Part shown: positions 1-6,671 of the stretch, one piece after another
Position numbering within the stretch: the stretch's first letter is position 1
Layout of the letters: every line of letters starts with the position of its first letter
Assembly: GCA_964490005.1 (NCBI GenBank)
Contig: CAZBBB010000077.1
Location: 1-15,680, forward strand
Source: CAZBBB01 sp964490005
GTDB lineage: Bacteria; Planctomycetota; B15-G4
DNA: 15,680 nucleotides
Direction of reading: 5' to 3'
Position numbers and translations under genes: made by a program
Notes under the pieces: model-generated
The model's input: only the letters and a program-made list of their open reading frames with translations
The model's database searches: none
What the model was told of the DNA's origin: nothing

Positions 1-362
1 GGCGCGGTCTCGCGCGAGCTGCCCGTGCCCTTGCGCTGCCCCGAGACGATCACCTGAAAGCCCCCGTCCAGCAGCGCCCGCTCGGCGAAGACGCGCTGGC
101 CGTCCTTCATCAGGCCGGCGTAGGCGTTGAGCGCGATGTCCTCGGGCCGGTGGTTGAAGCACACCCAGGCCGGGGTCATCACGTCGGTGTTGATGTCATC
201 GAGCAGGTCGGAGACCGACAGGTCCTCCATGCGCAGGTCGACCTCGCCGCGCAGCTGCTTCCCGATCAGGTCGAGATCGCGCGTGAGGAACAGCACGCGC
301 CTGCCCGGCTTGAGCCGGACGAGCCGCCGCCCCCGATCGTGCTCTTCGGCGCGCGAGGACAC
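1..362 (-). CDS. Aconitase/isopropylmalate dehydratase family hydratase, N-terminal part (cut by window edge)
   Basis: About 120 N-terminal residues are visible and the gene runs off the left edge. The frame is too short to be complete but reads clearly: a strand segment RVLFLTRDLDLI, then DDINTDVMTPAWVCF, then SGQRKGTGSSRETA. The DDINTD...TPAW and GxGSSRE signatures belong to the swivel (small-subunit-like) domain of the aconitase/homoaconitase/isopropylmalate dehydratase superfamily, which positions a 2- or 3-hydroxyacid for dehydration over a [4Fe-4S] cluster. The swivel domain comes first, unlike AcnA (last) or LeuCD (separate subunit), so the cluster-binding domains should lie beyond the window. 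I chose the GTG at 360-362, preceded by GAGG about 8 bases upstream; it lies 10 bases after the thiolase stop, so the gene is probably the last visible member of that operon. The exact substrate cannot be told. Confidence 0.78.
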   Translation of the reverse strand, partial: MSSRAEEHDRGRRLVRLKPGRRVLFLTRDLDLIGKQLRGEVDLRMEDLSVSDLLDDINTDVMTPAWVCFNHRPEDIALNAYAGLMKDGQRVFAERALLDGGFQVIVSGQRKGTGSSRETA

Positions 363-372
363 GACCGCCGCC

Positions 373-1578
373 TCAGGCGCGCTCGATGAACATGGCGATA
401 CCCTGCCCGCCGCCGATGCAGGCCGAGGCGATGCCGTAGCTCTTGCCGCTGCGCTCGAGCTGGTGCACCAGCGTCAGCAGCAGGCGCGTTCCGGTCGCGC
501 CGAGCGGGTGGCCGAGTGCGATCGCGCCGCCGTTCACGTTGCACTTGGCGCGGTCGAGCTCGAGTTCCTTCTCGACGGCCAGATACTGCGCCGAGAAGGC
601 CTCGTTGATCTCGAAGAAGTCGACCTTGTCCTGGTCGAGGCCGACCTGGTCGAGCACCTTGCGGATGGCCGGCGCCGGGCCGATGCCCATCTCGGAGGGC
701 TCGACGCCGCAGCTCGCCCAGGCCTGGATACGCGCGCGCGGCTTCCAGCCGTTGGCCTTGGCGTGCGCGCCGGTCGTGACGACCAGCGCCGCGGCGCCGT
801 CGACGATGCCGCTGGCGTTGCCGGCCGTGACCGTGCCGTCCTTGCCGAAGGCCGGGCGCAGCTTCGACAGCCCCTCCTGCGTGGTGTCGGGCTTGATGTG
901 GTCGTCGATCTCGACCTTGCCGACGACCTTGTCGCCGCGCCGCAGCTCGATCGGGACGATCTCGTCCCTGAAGGTGCCGTTCTGCACGGCCGCCGCGCCG
1001 AGCGCGTGGCTGCGGTGCGCGAACTCGTCCTGCGCCTCGCGCGAGATGCCGTATTTCTTCGCGAGGTTCTCGGCCGTCTGCGCCATGTACAGGCCGCAGT
1101 GGGTGTCGTACAGGCTGCCCATGAGCATGTCCTGCAGGTCGAGCTTGGCGCCGAAGCGGTAGCCGCCGCGCATGTTCCACAGCACGAAGGGCGCCTGGCT
1201 GAGGCTCTCGGTGCCGCCCGCGAGCACGGTGTTGGCCTCGCCCGCCATGATCATGTGGCAGGCCGAGACCACCGACTGGATGCCCGAACCGCACAGGCGG
1301 TTGACCGTGAGCGCCGGCACCGGCACCGGCACGCCGGCCTTGAGGCCGATGTGGCGCGCGCCGTACAGGGCGTCCTGGCTGGTGTAGATCACGTTGCCGA
1401 AGACCACGTGGTCGACCTGGCTCGGCTTGACGTCGCTGCGCTGCAGCGCCGCCGAGGCGGCGATCGCGCCGAGTTCGAGGGCCGAGTGGCCCGCGAGCTT
1501 GCCGTAACCGGGCGTGCCGACGTACTCGGCCATCGCGGTGCGCGCGCCGGAGAGGATGACGAGGTCGTGCTTGCTCAT
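373..1578 (-). CDS. Acetyl-CoA C-acyltransferase (thiolase)
   Basis: A 401-residue thiolase of the normal family length. It carries the acyl-accepting cysteine in NRLCGSG (Cys96), the NEAF motif (Asn325-Phe328), the GHPLGATG loop with His357, and the C-terminal acid/base cysteine in ACIGGGQG (Cys387). Thiolases condense two acyl-CoAs or cleave a 3-ketoacyl-CoA. In the same operon as a 3-hydroxyacyl-CoA dehydrogenase and an enoyl-CoA hydratase it should provide the C-C bond step of short-chain beta-oxidation or of acetoacetyl-CoA synthesis. Acetoacetyl-CoA versus longer ketoacyl-CoA preference is not readable from sequence. The protein is cytoplasmic. The ATG start has only a weak purine-rich upstream site, and a 56-base gap separates it from the hydratase gene. 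Confidence in the family is very high. Confidence 0.96.
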   Translation of the reverse strand: MSKHDLVILSGARTAMAEYVGTPGYGKLAGHSALELGAIAASAALQRSDVKPSQVDHVVFGNVIYTSQDALYGARHIGLKAGVPVPVPALTVNRLCGSGIQSVVSACHMIMAGEANTVLAGGTESLSQAPFVLWNMRGGYRFGAKLDLQDMLMGSLYDTHCGLYMAQTAENLAKKYGISREAQDEFAHRSHALGAAAVQNGTFRDEIVPIELRRGDKVVGKVEIDDHIKPDTTQEGLSKLRPAFGKDGTVTAGNASGIVDGAAALVVTTGAHAKANGWKPRARIQAWASCGVEPSEMGIGPAPAIRKVLDQVGLDQDKVDFFEINEAFSAQYLAVEKELELDRAKCNVNGGAIALGHPLGATGTRLLLTLVHQLERSGKSYGIASACIGGGQGIAMFIERA

Positions 1579-1610
1579 GGTCGTGCGTTTCCGTTCGTGG
1601 TCGTGCGGGG

Positions 1611-1627
1611 GCGGCGCCTCGCGCCGC
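1611..1627 (-). other. Small GC hairpin between hydratase and thiolase genes
   Basis: A perfect 7-base inverted repeat (GCGGCGC, loop of 3, GCGCCGC) lies in the only sizeable gap inside the first operon. No T-run follows it, so it is more likely an mRNA processing or stability element, or chance in GC-rich DNA, than a terminator. Confidence 0.3.
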
Positions 1628-1634
1628 GCGGGGT

Positions 1635-2417
1635 TCAGTTGCCGGTGAACTTCGCCGGGCGCTTCTCGAGGAAGGCCGTCATGCCCTCCTTGAGGTCGCT
1701 CGTCGCGGCGAGCAGCCCGAAGAAGGTGGCCTCGTAGTTGAGGCCGTCGTGCAGCGGCATCTCGCCGCCGTGGTTGACGGCGTCGAGCGCGAAGCGCACC
1801 GCCACCGGGCCGAAGGACATGATCTTGCGCACCAGCTTCTCGGTCTCGGCCTGCAGCTCGGCCTGCGGGAAGACCTGGTTCACCAGGCCCATGGCCTTGG
1901 CGTCGGCGGCGTTCACGCGCGCGGCCGTGAGGATCAGCTCGAGCGCACGGCCCTTGCCGACCAGCCGCGGCAGGCGCTGCGTGCCGCCGTAACCGGGGAT
2001 GATGCCGAGCGTGACCTCCGGCAGGCCCAGCACCGCGCTGTCCGCGGCGATGCGCAGGTGGCAGGCGAGCGCCAGCTCGCAGCCGCCGCCGAAGGCGAAG
2101 CCGTTGACGGCCGCGACGACCGGCTTCGGCGTGGCCTCGATGGTGTCCATCAGGCGCTGGCCGCGCAGCGCGAGCGGCCGTGCCTGCAGCGGGCTCTGCG
2201 TGGCCAGCTCGGAGATGTCGGCGCCGGCCACGAAGGCCTTGGAGCCGCTGCCGGTGAGGATGACCGCGCGCACCGCGACGTCGGCGCCGACCGCCTCGAA
2301 ACAGTGCTGCAGCTCGGCGATCGTCGCGTTGTTGAGCGCGTTGAGCTTGTCGGGACGGTTCACCGTGACGAACGCGATGCCGTCCCGGTCTTCGCGCAGG
2401 ATGTTCTGGTAGGCCAT
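1635..2417 (-). CDS. Enoyl-CoA hydratase (crotonase family)
   Basis: A 260-residue crotonase-fold protein of typical length. The oxyanion-hole segments are visible as AFVAGADISEL (residues 61-71) and NGFAFGGGCELALAC (105-119). The two catalytic glutamates of true hydratases are both present, Glu114 and Glu134, 20 residues apart as in rat mitochondrial enoyl-CoA hydratase, followed by GIIPGYGGTQRL. It should add water to a trans-2-enoyl-CoA such as crotonyl-CoA in the cytoplasm. The ATG at 2415-2417 has a strong AAGGAG site 9 bases upstream, lying in the end of the preceding cyclophilin gene; only 3 bases separate the two genes. Presence of both glutamates argues against a dehalogenase, isomerase or decarboxylase variant. 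Confidence 0.96.
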   Translation of the reverse strand: MAYQNILREDRDGIAFVTVNRPDKLNALNNATIAELQHCFEAVGADVAVRAVILTGSGSKAFVAGADISELATQSPLQARPLALRGQRLMDTIEATPKPVVAAVNGFAFGGGCELALACHLRIAADSAVLGLPEVTLGIIPGYGGTQRLPRLVGKGRALELILTAARVNAADAKAMGLVNQVFPQAELQAETEKLVRKIMSFGPVAVRFALDAVNHGGEMPLHDGLNYEATFFGLLAATSDLKEGMTAFLEKRPAKFTGN

Positions 2418-2420
2418 CGT

Positions 2421-3239
2421 TCAGCTCTCCTTGCCGCCGCCGCGGCGCCCGCGGCCGCGCCGGCTGCGGCGCCGGCGACCGCCGCCCGCCGCCTTGCCGC
2501 CGCCGGCCTCCTCGCCGGCTTCCTTGCCGTCGCCGCTCTCGCCGTCGTCGGCGCCGCCGTCGTCCTCGTCGGAGGCGGAGGCGGAGGCTGCGGGCTCGTC
2601 GTCGCCGCCGTCATCCTCGCCGGACGCGCCGTCCTCGCCGTCCTCGCCGTCCGCCTCGCCCTGCTCGTCGCTCTCGTCGTCGGCGCCCTCGGACGCCGCC
2701 GCCTGCGGCTCCTCGCGCGCCGGCGGGTCGTCCTGCGCGTCGAACTCGATGCCCTCGAGCGCGATCGAGTTGATGAACACCGGGTCGCGCGGCGCGCTGT
2801 TCTCCTGGAAGCGCGTGGGGCCCACCGGCACCGAGGCGATCTTGTCGAGCACCGCCAGCCCGTCGACGACCTTCGCGAAGGCCGTGTAGCGGCTGTCGAG
2901 GTAGCGCGCCTCGCCGTGCACGATGAAGAACTGGCAGCCGCCGCTGTGCGGGTCGTTGGCGCGCGCCATGCTCACGACCCCGCGCACGTGCGGCGTGTCG
3001 TTGAACTCCGCGCGGATCGTGTAGCCGGGCCCGCCCGTGCCGTCGCCCTTGGGGCAGCCGCCCTGCACCATGAAGTCCTTCACGATGCGGTGGAAGGTCA
3101 GGCCGTCGTAGAAGCCCTTGCGCGCCAGCTTGACGAAGTTCTCGCAGGTGCGGGGCGCCTTGTCGTGCAGGAAGGCCAGCGTCAGGTTGCCCATCGAGGT
3201 CCTGAGGATGGCGCGGGATTCGTCATGGAAGGTCGTCAT
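2421..3239 (-). CDS. Cyclophilin-type peptidyl-prolyl isomerase with acidic then basic tail
   Basis: A 272-residue protein. Residues 10-165 form a cyclophilin domain with the catalytic FHRIVKDFMVQGG (Arg51, Phe56, Gln59) and the pocket segments VSMARA and CQFFIV. No signal peptide is seen, so it should be cytoplasmic. Bacterial cyclophilins usually stop near residue 165; here about 105 residues follow. Residues about 169-238 are almost entirely Asp, Glu, Gly, Ala and Ser, then 246-272 switch to a dense Arg/Gly/Lys block (RRRRSRRGRGRRGGGK). Such a tail should be disordered; the basic end could bind RNA, DNA or the acidic tail itself (inference). The ATG overlaps the stop of the upstream lipoprotein cyclophilin as ATGA, which implies translational coupling. 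Confidence 0.93.
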   Translation of the reverse strand: MTTFHDESRAILRTSMGNLTLAFLHDKAPRTCENFVKLARKGFYDGLTFHRIVKDFMVQGGCPKGDGTGGPGYTIRAEFNDTPHVRGVVSMARANDPHSGGCQFFIVHGEARYLDSRYTAFAKVVDGLAVLDKIASVPVGPTRFQENSAPRDPVFINSIALEGIEFDAQDDPPAREEPQAAASEGADDESDEQGEADGEDGEDGASGEDDGGDDEPAASASASDEDDGGADDGESGDGKEAGEEAGGGKAAGGGRRRRSRRGRGRRGGGKES

Positions 3240-3877
3240 CGCGGGGACTCCCGGGGGCTGCGCTCGTCGGGCCGGCGCGCGCGCACGGTGACGGAGGCGA
3301 TCGTGACGGTCTCGGTCGGGACGCCGCCCGCGCCGCCCGCGGCGGCGATGGCGTCGAGCGTATCGAAGCCGTCGAGCAGTCGGCCGAACACGGTGTAGCG
3401 GCCATCGAGGCGCGCGATGTCGTGGCGGCCGCCCTCCTCATGGCAGATGTAGAACTGGCTGCTGGCCGAGTCGGGGTCGGGCAGGCGCGCCATGCCGAGC
3501 GTGCCGCGCCGGTGGCGCAGCGCGTTGAACTCGGCCGGCACGACGGCGCCCGAGCCGCCCGCGCCGTCGCCGTCGGGGTCGCCGGCCTGCACGAGGAAAC
3601 CCGGCACGCTGCGGTGGAAGGGCAGCCCGTCGTAGAAGCCCGCACGGCACAGGCCGAGGAAGTTCTCGACCGTGCGCGGCGCGTCCTGCGGGAAGAGTTC
3701 GATCGTCATGTCGCCCTTGCTCGTGTGCATCTCGACCACCCACTCGCTCGTCACGACGGCCTCGGCCGCCAGCGCCGCGTCGCCCGCGCCCTGCGCGCCG
3801 GCCGTGCCCGCCTCCGTGCACGCGCCGAGGCCGACGCAGAGCGCGACCGCACCCAACGCCTGCCGCGCGCCGCTCAT
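3236..3877 (-). CDS. Lipoprotein cyclophilin-type peptidyl-prolyl isomerase
   Basis: A 213-residue protein. The N terminus is a short positive/hydrophobic leader ending in the lipobox LGAC, so Cys20 should be lipidated and the protein anchored to a membrane facing the periplasm. A low-complexity Ala/Gly linker (21-43) leads to a cyclophilin domain (about 46-200) with LPFHRSVPGFLVQAGDP (Arg89, Phe94, Gln97), LGMAR and SQFYI. The core active-site residues are kept, so proline isomerase activity is plausible. Both its start (overlapping the dehydrogenase stop at 3874-3877) and its stop (overlapping the next ATG at 3236-3239) are ATGA junctions, so it is locked into an otherwise metabolic operon. 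Length is typical for exported bacterial cyclophilins. Confidence 0.93.
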   Translation of the reverse strand: MSGARQALGAVALCVGLGACTEAGTAGAQGAGDAALAAEAVVTSEWVVEMHTSKGDMTIELFPQDAPRTVENFLGLCRAGFYDGLPFHRSVPGFLVQAGDPDGDGAGGSGAVVPAEFNALRHRRGTLGMARLPDPDSASSQFYICHEEGGRHDIARLDGRYTVFGRLLDGFDTLDAIAAAGGAGGVPTETVTIASVTVRARRPDERSPRESPR

Positions 3878-4746
3878 GACGCGCGCTTGTCGCCCTCCCA
3901 GCGGAAGAAGCCCTCGCCGGTCTTGCGGCCGAGCTTGCCGGCCTTGACCTTGTCGATGAGCAGCTTGGGCGGGTCGAACAGCTTGTTGCTCGGCTCGAGC
4001 TTGTGCCAGCCCTCGATGATCGAGAGCGTGGTGTCGAGACCGACGTAGTCGAGCAGCGTGAAGGGCCCCATCGGGTAGCCGCAGCCGAGCGTCATGCCGG
4101 CGTCGACGTCGCCGGGCGTCGCGTCGCCGCGCTCGACCATGCGGATGGCCTCGGCCAGATACGGCACGAGCAGGCGGTTCACGACGAAGCCGGGCGTGTC
4201 CTTGGCTGCCACCGGCACCTTGCCGCAGGCCTCGCCGAAGGCCTTGGCCTCGGCGAAGACCTCGTCGGAGGTCTTGGGCGCGCGCACGACCTCGACCAGC
4301 TTCATGAGCTGCACGGGGTTGAAGAAGTGCAGGCCGACCATGCGCTGCGGGCGGCCGGAGGCCTCGCCCATCGTGCCGATCGAGAACGAGCTGGTGTTGC
4401 TGGCGAAGATCGTCGCCGGCTTGCAGAGCTTGCCCAGCTCGGCGAAGAGCCGGTTCTTGACGTCGAGGTTCTCGACGATGGCCTCGACCACCAGGTCGCA
4501 GTCGGCGAGGTCCTTGAGTTCGAGCGTGCCGGTCAGGCGCGCGGAGGCCGCGTCGGCGTCGGCGCGCGTGAGCTTCTCCTTCTCGACGAGTTTGTCGAGG
4601 CTCTTGCGGATGCGCGCGAGGCCCTTGTCGAGGGCCCCCTGGTCGCTCTCGCGGGCGATGACCGTGCAGCCGGCCTGGGCCGCCACCTGGGCGATGCCGT
4701 GGCCCATCAGGCCACATCCGATGACTCCGACCTTCTTCACGACCAT
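3874..4746 (-). CDS. hbd: 3-hydroxyacyl-CoA (3-hydroxybutyryl-CoA) dehydrogenase
   Basis: A 290-residue single-domain dehydrogenase, the usual length of Hbd-type enzymes. The NAD-binding loop GVIGCGLMGHGIAQ is at residues 7-20. The catalytic set known from the human enzyme is conserved at the same spacing: Ser119, His140 (in LHFFNP), Glu152 and Asn190 (in TPGFVVNR). It oxidises or reduces the 3-hydroxy/3-keto acyl-CoA pair with NAD(P), between the hydratase and thiolase steps encoded downstream. The frame stays open far upstream, but conservation begins at the ATG at 4744-4746, preceded by GGGAG about 10 bases upstream, so I place the start there. It is the first gene of the operon, after a 203-base gap that holds a possible promoter. 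Confidence 0.96.
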   Translation of the reverse strand: MVVKKVGVIGCGLMGHGIAQVAAQAGCTVIARESDQGALDKGLARIRKSLDKLVEKEKLTRADADAASARLTGTLELKDLADCDLVVEAIVENLDVKNRLFAELGKLCKPATIFASNTSSFSIGTMGEASGRPQRMVGLHFFNPVQLMKLVEVVRAPKTSDEVFAEAKAFGEACGKVPVAAKDTPGFVVNRLLVPYLAEAIRMVERGDATPGDVDAGMTLGCGYPMGPFTLLDYVGLDTTLSIIEGWHKLEPSNKLFDPPKLLIDKVKAGKLGRKTGEGFFRWEGDKRAS

Positions 4747-4891
4747 GGCGGACCAACTCCCGTTGCGATGCGGTGTGCGGCGAGCCGCCGGCAGAAGAAC
4801 TCTGCCCGAGGGGGGCTCCCGGCGCCGCCTGCCGGCCCGCTGTCGGCCGCCCGTGACGCTCGGCGAGCCCGCGTCTGCGTCTGCGGCGGCA

Positions 4892-4897
4892 AGCCTA
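4892..4897 (-). promoter_or_regulatory. Possible -10 element of the acyl-CoA operon
   Basis: TAGGCT on the minus strand fits a TANNNT -10 box in the 203-base gap before the dehydrogenase gene. It would give a leader of roughly 140 bases. No clear -35 is visible, so support is weak. Confidence 0.3.
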
Positions 4898-4899
4898 AA

Positions 4900-4917
4900 G
4901 CGGCGGATTATCGCCGC
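4900..4917 (-). terminator. Weak hairpin downstream of the acetyltransferase gene
   Basis: GCGGCG, six-base loop, CGCCGC lies 33 bases after the acetyltransferase stop and is followed on the minus strand by TTTAGGCTT. Six GC pairs and only three Ts make a weak intrinsic terminator; it directly abuts the putative -10 of the next operon. Confidence 0.35.
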
Positions 4918-4949
4918 GCGGGGCCCGGACCGCAACCTCGGGCGCCCCG

Positions 4950-5588
4950 TCAGCGGCGGCGCGGGCCGTCGGCCTCCTCGGTGCCGCCCTCGGCCGGTTC
5001 GCCGTCGTCGAGGTCGGTCTCGAGCGCGCCGTCGTCCCCATCCGCGTCCGGGTCCGCATCGGGGTCCGCATCGGGATCCGCGTCCTCGTCCTCGTCCTCG
5101 TCCGCGTCCGCGTCCCCGGTCTCGTCGCGCGCGACGACGGCGCGCGGGGGCCGGGGCGGCGCCCTCCAGATCAGCGTCACGTGCTCGCCGGCGCCGCGCA
5201 CCTTGAACGGCCGGCCGACGCGCTGCAGCCCCAGCGCGAGAAAGAAGGCCTCGGCCGAGAGCAGGGCCGTGCACCACAGTCCGCCGCCGCGCTGGCCGGC
5301 GACCGCGAGCGCCGCCTGCGCGAGCATGCGGCCGTAGCCCTTGCCGCGACGCTCCTCGGCGACGGCCAGCCCGCGCAGCCGCCACTTCTCGCAGCGGCCC
5401 TCGCCGCGGTTCTCGGGCAGCAGCGACACGACGCCGCAGGTCTTCCTGCGCTCCTTGGCGGCGAAGTGCAGCGCCTCGGGCGCATCGTCGCCCGGGTACA
5501 CGGCCGCCTTCTGCGCCTGCCGGGCGTGCAGCACCGCGTGGCGCAGCGCCCGGCACTCCTCGGCCTTGATCAGGATCAGCTCGACCAC
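4950..5588 (-). CDS. GNAT-family N-acetyltransferase with Asp-rich repeat tail
   Basis: A 212-residue protein. Residues 1-142 are a GNAT fold: strand and helix 1 (ILIKAEECRALR), the central strands CGVVSLLP and WRLRGLAVAEE, and the acetyl-CoA pyrophosphate loop RRGKGYGRML (R81-x-x-G84-x-G86), then the C-terminal AFFLALGLQRVGRPF region. Substrate is unknown; the fold's size suits a small-molecule or protein-amino-group acetyltransferase. From residue about 145 the sequence turns to a proline/arginine linker and then an extreme Asp/Glu/Ala/Pro tail (158-207) with DADP and DE repeats, ending GPRRR. The frame is open far upstream; I chose the GTG at 5586-5588 because it sits 8 bases after a TAGACT -10 element and matches the domain start. 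It is divergent from a glycosyltransferase gene. Confidence 0.85.
   Translation of the reverse strand: MVELILIKAEECRALRHAVLHARQAQKAAVYPGDDAPEALHFAAKERRKTCGVVSLLPENRGEGRCEKWRLRGLAVAEERRGKGYGRMLAQAALAVAGQRGGGLWCTALLSAEAFFLALGLQRVGRPFKVRGAGEHVTLIWRAPPRPPRAVVARDETGDADADEDEDEDADPDADPDADPDADGDDGALETDLDDGEPAEGGTEEADGPRRR
5041..5117. repeat. Degenerate 6/12-base tandem repeat encoding the acidic tail
   Basis: On the plus strand the unit is tccgcgtcc / ggtccgcatcgg, with three near copies of a 12-base unit followed by CTCGTC hexamers and tccgcg hexamers. In the acetyltransferase frame it encodes DADADEDEDEDADPDADPDA-type sequence. Copy number is likely to vary between strains through slippage in steps of 6 or 12 bases without breaking the frame. 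Confidence 0.8.
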
Positions 5589-5596
5589 GGCGGCGC

Positions 5597-5602
5597 AGTC
5601 TA
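5597..5602 (-). promoter_or_regulatory. -10 element TAGACT of the acetyltransferase gene
   Basis: TAGACT on the minus strand ends 8 bases before the GTG start. It lies inside a 16-base stretch (TCGCTAGACTGCGCCG) that is repeated identically before the symporter gene. The spacing predicts a leaderless or nearly leaderless transcript. No -35 element is recognisable. Confidence 0.55.
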
Positions 5603-5653
5603 GCGAACGGCCCGCCGCCCCTGCGGTCGCGCGGCACCGGCCGCCGCGCCGTG

Positions 5654-5659
5654 TACGTT
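5654..5659 (+). promoter_or_regulatory. Possible -10 element TACGTT of the glycosyltransferase gene
   Basis: TACGTT fits TANNNT and ends 7 bases before the GTG at 5667, the same geometry seen before the acetyltransferase, symporter and hydrolase genes. It favours the GTG at 5667 over the in-frame TTG at 5658, which lies within the element. Confidence 0.4.
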
Positions 5660-5666
5660 GGGCGGC

Positions 5667-6671
5667 GTGACCGCGATCGACGTCCTGCTCCCCGTCCGCA
5701 ATGCGCGGCGCACGCTGCCCTTCGCGCTGCGCGACGCGCTCGGGCAGCGCGACGTCGGGGTGCGCGTGATCGCGGTGGTCGACGTCCCGGCGGGCGGCGA
5801 CGACGGGTCGCGCGCGCTGCTGGCCGACGCGGCGCGGGCCGAGCGGCGGCTGGTCGTGCTCGACGGGCCGGGCCGGGGCGCCGGCGCGGCGCTCGACGTC
5901 GGGCTCGCGGCCGTCACGTCGCCCCTGCTCGCGCACATGGAGGCCGACGACCGCTGCGCACCCGACCGCCTCGCCCGACAGCTGGCCGCGCTGCGCGCCG
6001 ACGCCGGCCTGCACGCCGTCGTCTGCCGCGCCGGGCAGTTCGGCGCGCGCACGCCCGGCATGCGCCGCTACCTCGACTGGCAGAACGCGCTGCTGCGCCA
6101 CGAGCAGCTGGCGGCCGAGCGGCTGGTCGAGATCCCCGCGCTGCACCAGACCGGCCTGTACCGCAGCGACTCGGTGCGCGCGGCCGGCGGCTACGCCCCG
6201 CGGGGCCCCTGGCCGGCCGACATCGACTTCTGGCTGCGCTGGTTCGACGATCCCGCGCGCCGCGTGCTCAAACTGCCGCGCGTGCTGTATCGCTGGCGCC
6301 AGCACGCCCGCCAGAGCACGCGGGCCGGCGGCGATCACGACCAGGCGGCGCTGCGGGCGGCCAAGCTGCACTACCTCGCGGCCGCGTGTCGGGCCTCGCG
6401 CCGCGACCAGGCCCGGCCGCAACCGCTGCTGCTCGCGTCGATCGGCGAGACGCTCGAGACCTGGCGCGCGCTGCTCGCGGCCGATGCGCGCTTCGAGCTG
6501 CGCGAGTGCCTCGCGTGGAGGCCCGGCAAGCAGGCGCCGCCGCGGCAACTGCTGGCCGCCGCACCCGGAGTGCTGCGCCTCGCCGCCTACGCGCGCCCCG
6601 AAGTGCGTGATCGCGTGCGTGCCGAGCTGTCCGAGCTGATCGAGCCGGACGACCTGCTGTTCACGGCCTGA
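5667..6671 (+). CDS. Family 2 (GT-A fold) glycosyltransferase
   Basis: A 334-residue protein starting with the typical GT2 opening IDVLLPVRNARRTLPFAL, in which a nucleotide-binding strand is followed by the first helix. The metal/nucleotide-sugar motif is HMEADDRCAPDRL (EADD at residues 92-95, replacing the usual DADD). ADIDFWLRWF (184-193) fits the acceptor-side ED/DxDxW region, followed by YRWRQHARQST. No membrane segment is visible, so it is probably cytoplasmic or membrane-peripheral, transferring a sugar to a polysaccharide, lipid or protein acceptor that cannot be named. The gene stands alone on the plus strand and its end overlaps the convergent OmpH-like gene by 11 bases. The GTG start is supported by the TACGTT element 7 bases upstream. 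Confidence 0.88.
   Translation: MTAIDVLLPVRNARRTLPFALRDALGQRDVGVRVIAVVDVPAGGDDGSRALLADAARAERRLVVLDGPGRGAGAALDVGLAAVTSPLLAHMEADDRCAPDRLARQLAALRADAGLHAVVCRAGQFGARTPGMRRYLDWQNALLRHEQLAAERLVEIPALHQTGLYRSDSVRAAGGYAPRGPWPADIDFWLRWFDDPARRVLKLPRVLYRWRQHARQSTRAGGDHDQAALRAAKLHYLAAACRASRRDQARPQPLLLASIGETLETWRALLAADARFELRECLAWRPGKQAPPRQLLAAAPGVLRLAAYARPEVRDRVRAELSELIEPDDLLFTA

Noticed and set aside
127..1737. Long open frame on the plus strand opposite the thiolase and hydratase genes
   Set aside because: It is antisense to two clearly conserved enzymes; high GC makes stop codons rare and creates such shadows. Its Arg/Ala/Val-rich translation has no recognisable domain.
5041..5117. CRISPR-like or satellite array
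   Set aside because: Units are only 6-12 bases, have no spacers and are explained by an in-frame acidic protein tail.
4747..5637. Upstream in-frame extension of the dehydrogenase
   Set aside because: It overlaps the acetyltransferase gene in another frame; the NAD-binding motif begins directly after the ATG at 4746.
5658..5660. TTG as glycosyltransferase start
   Set aside because: It falls within the likely -10 element; the GTG at 5667 matches the domain start and the promoter spacing.
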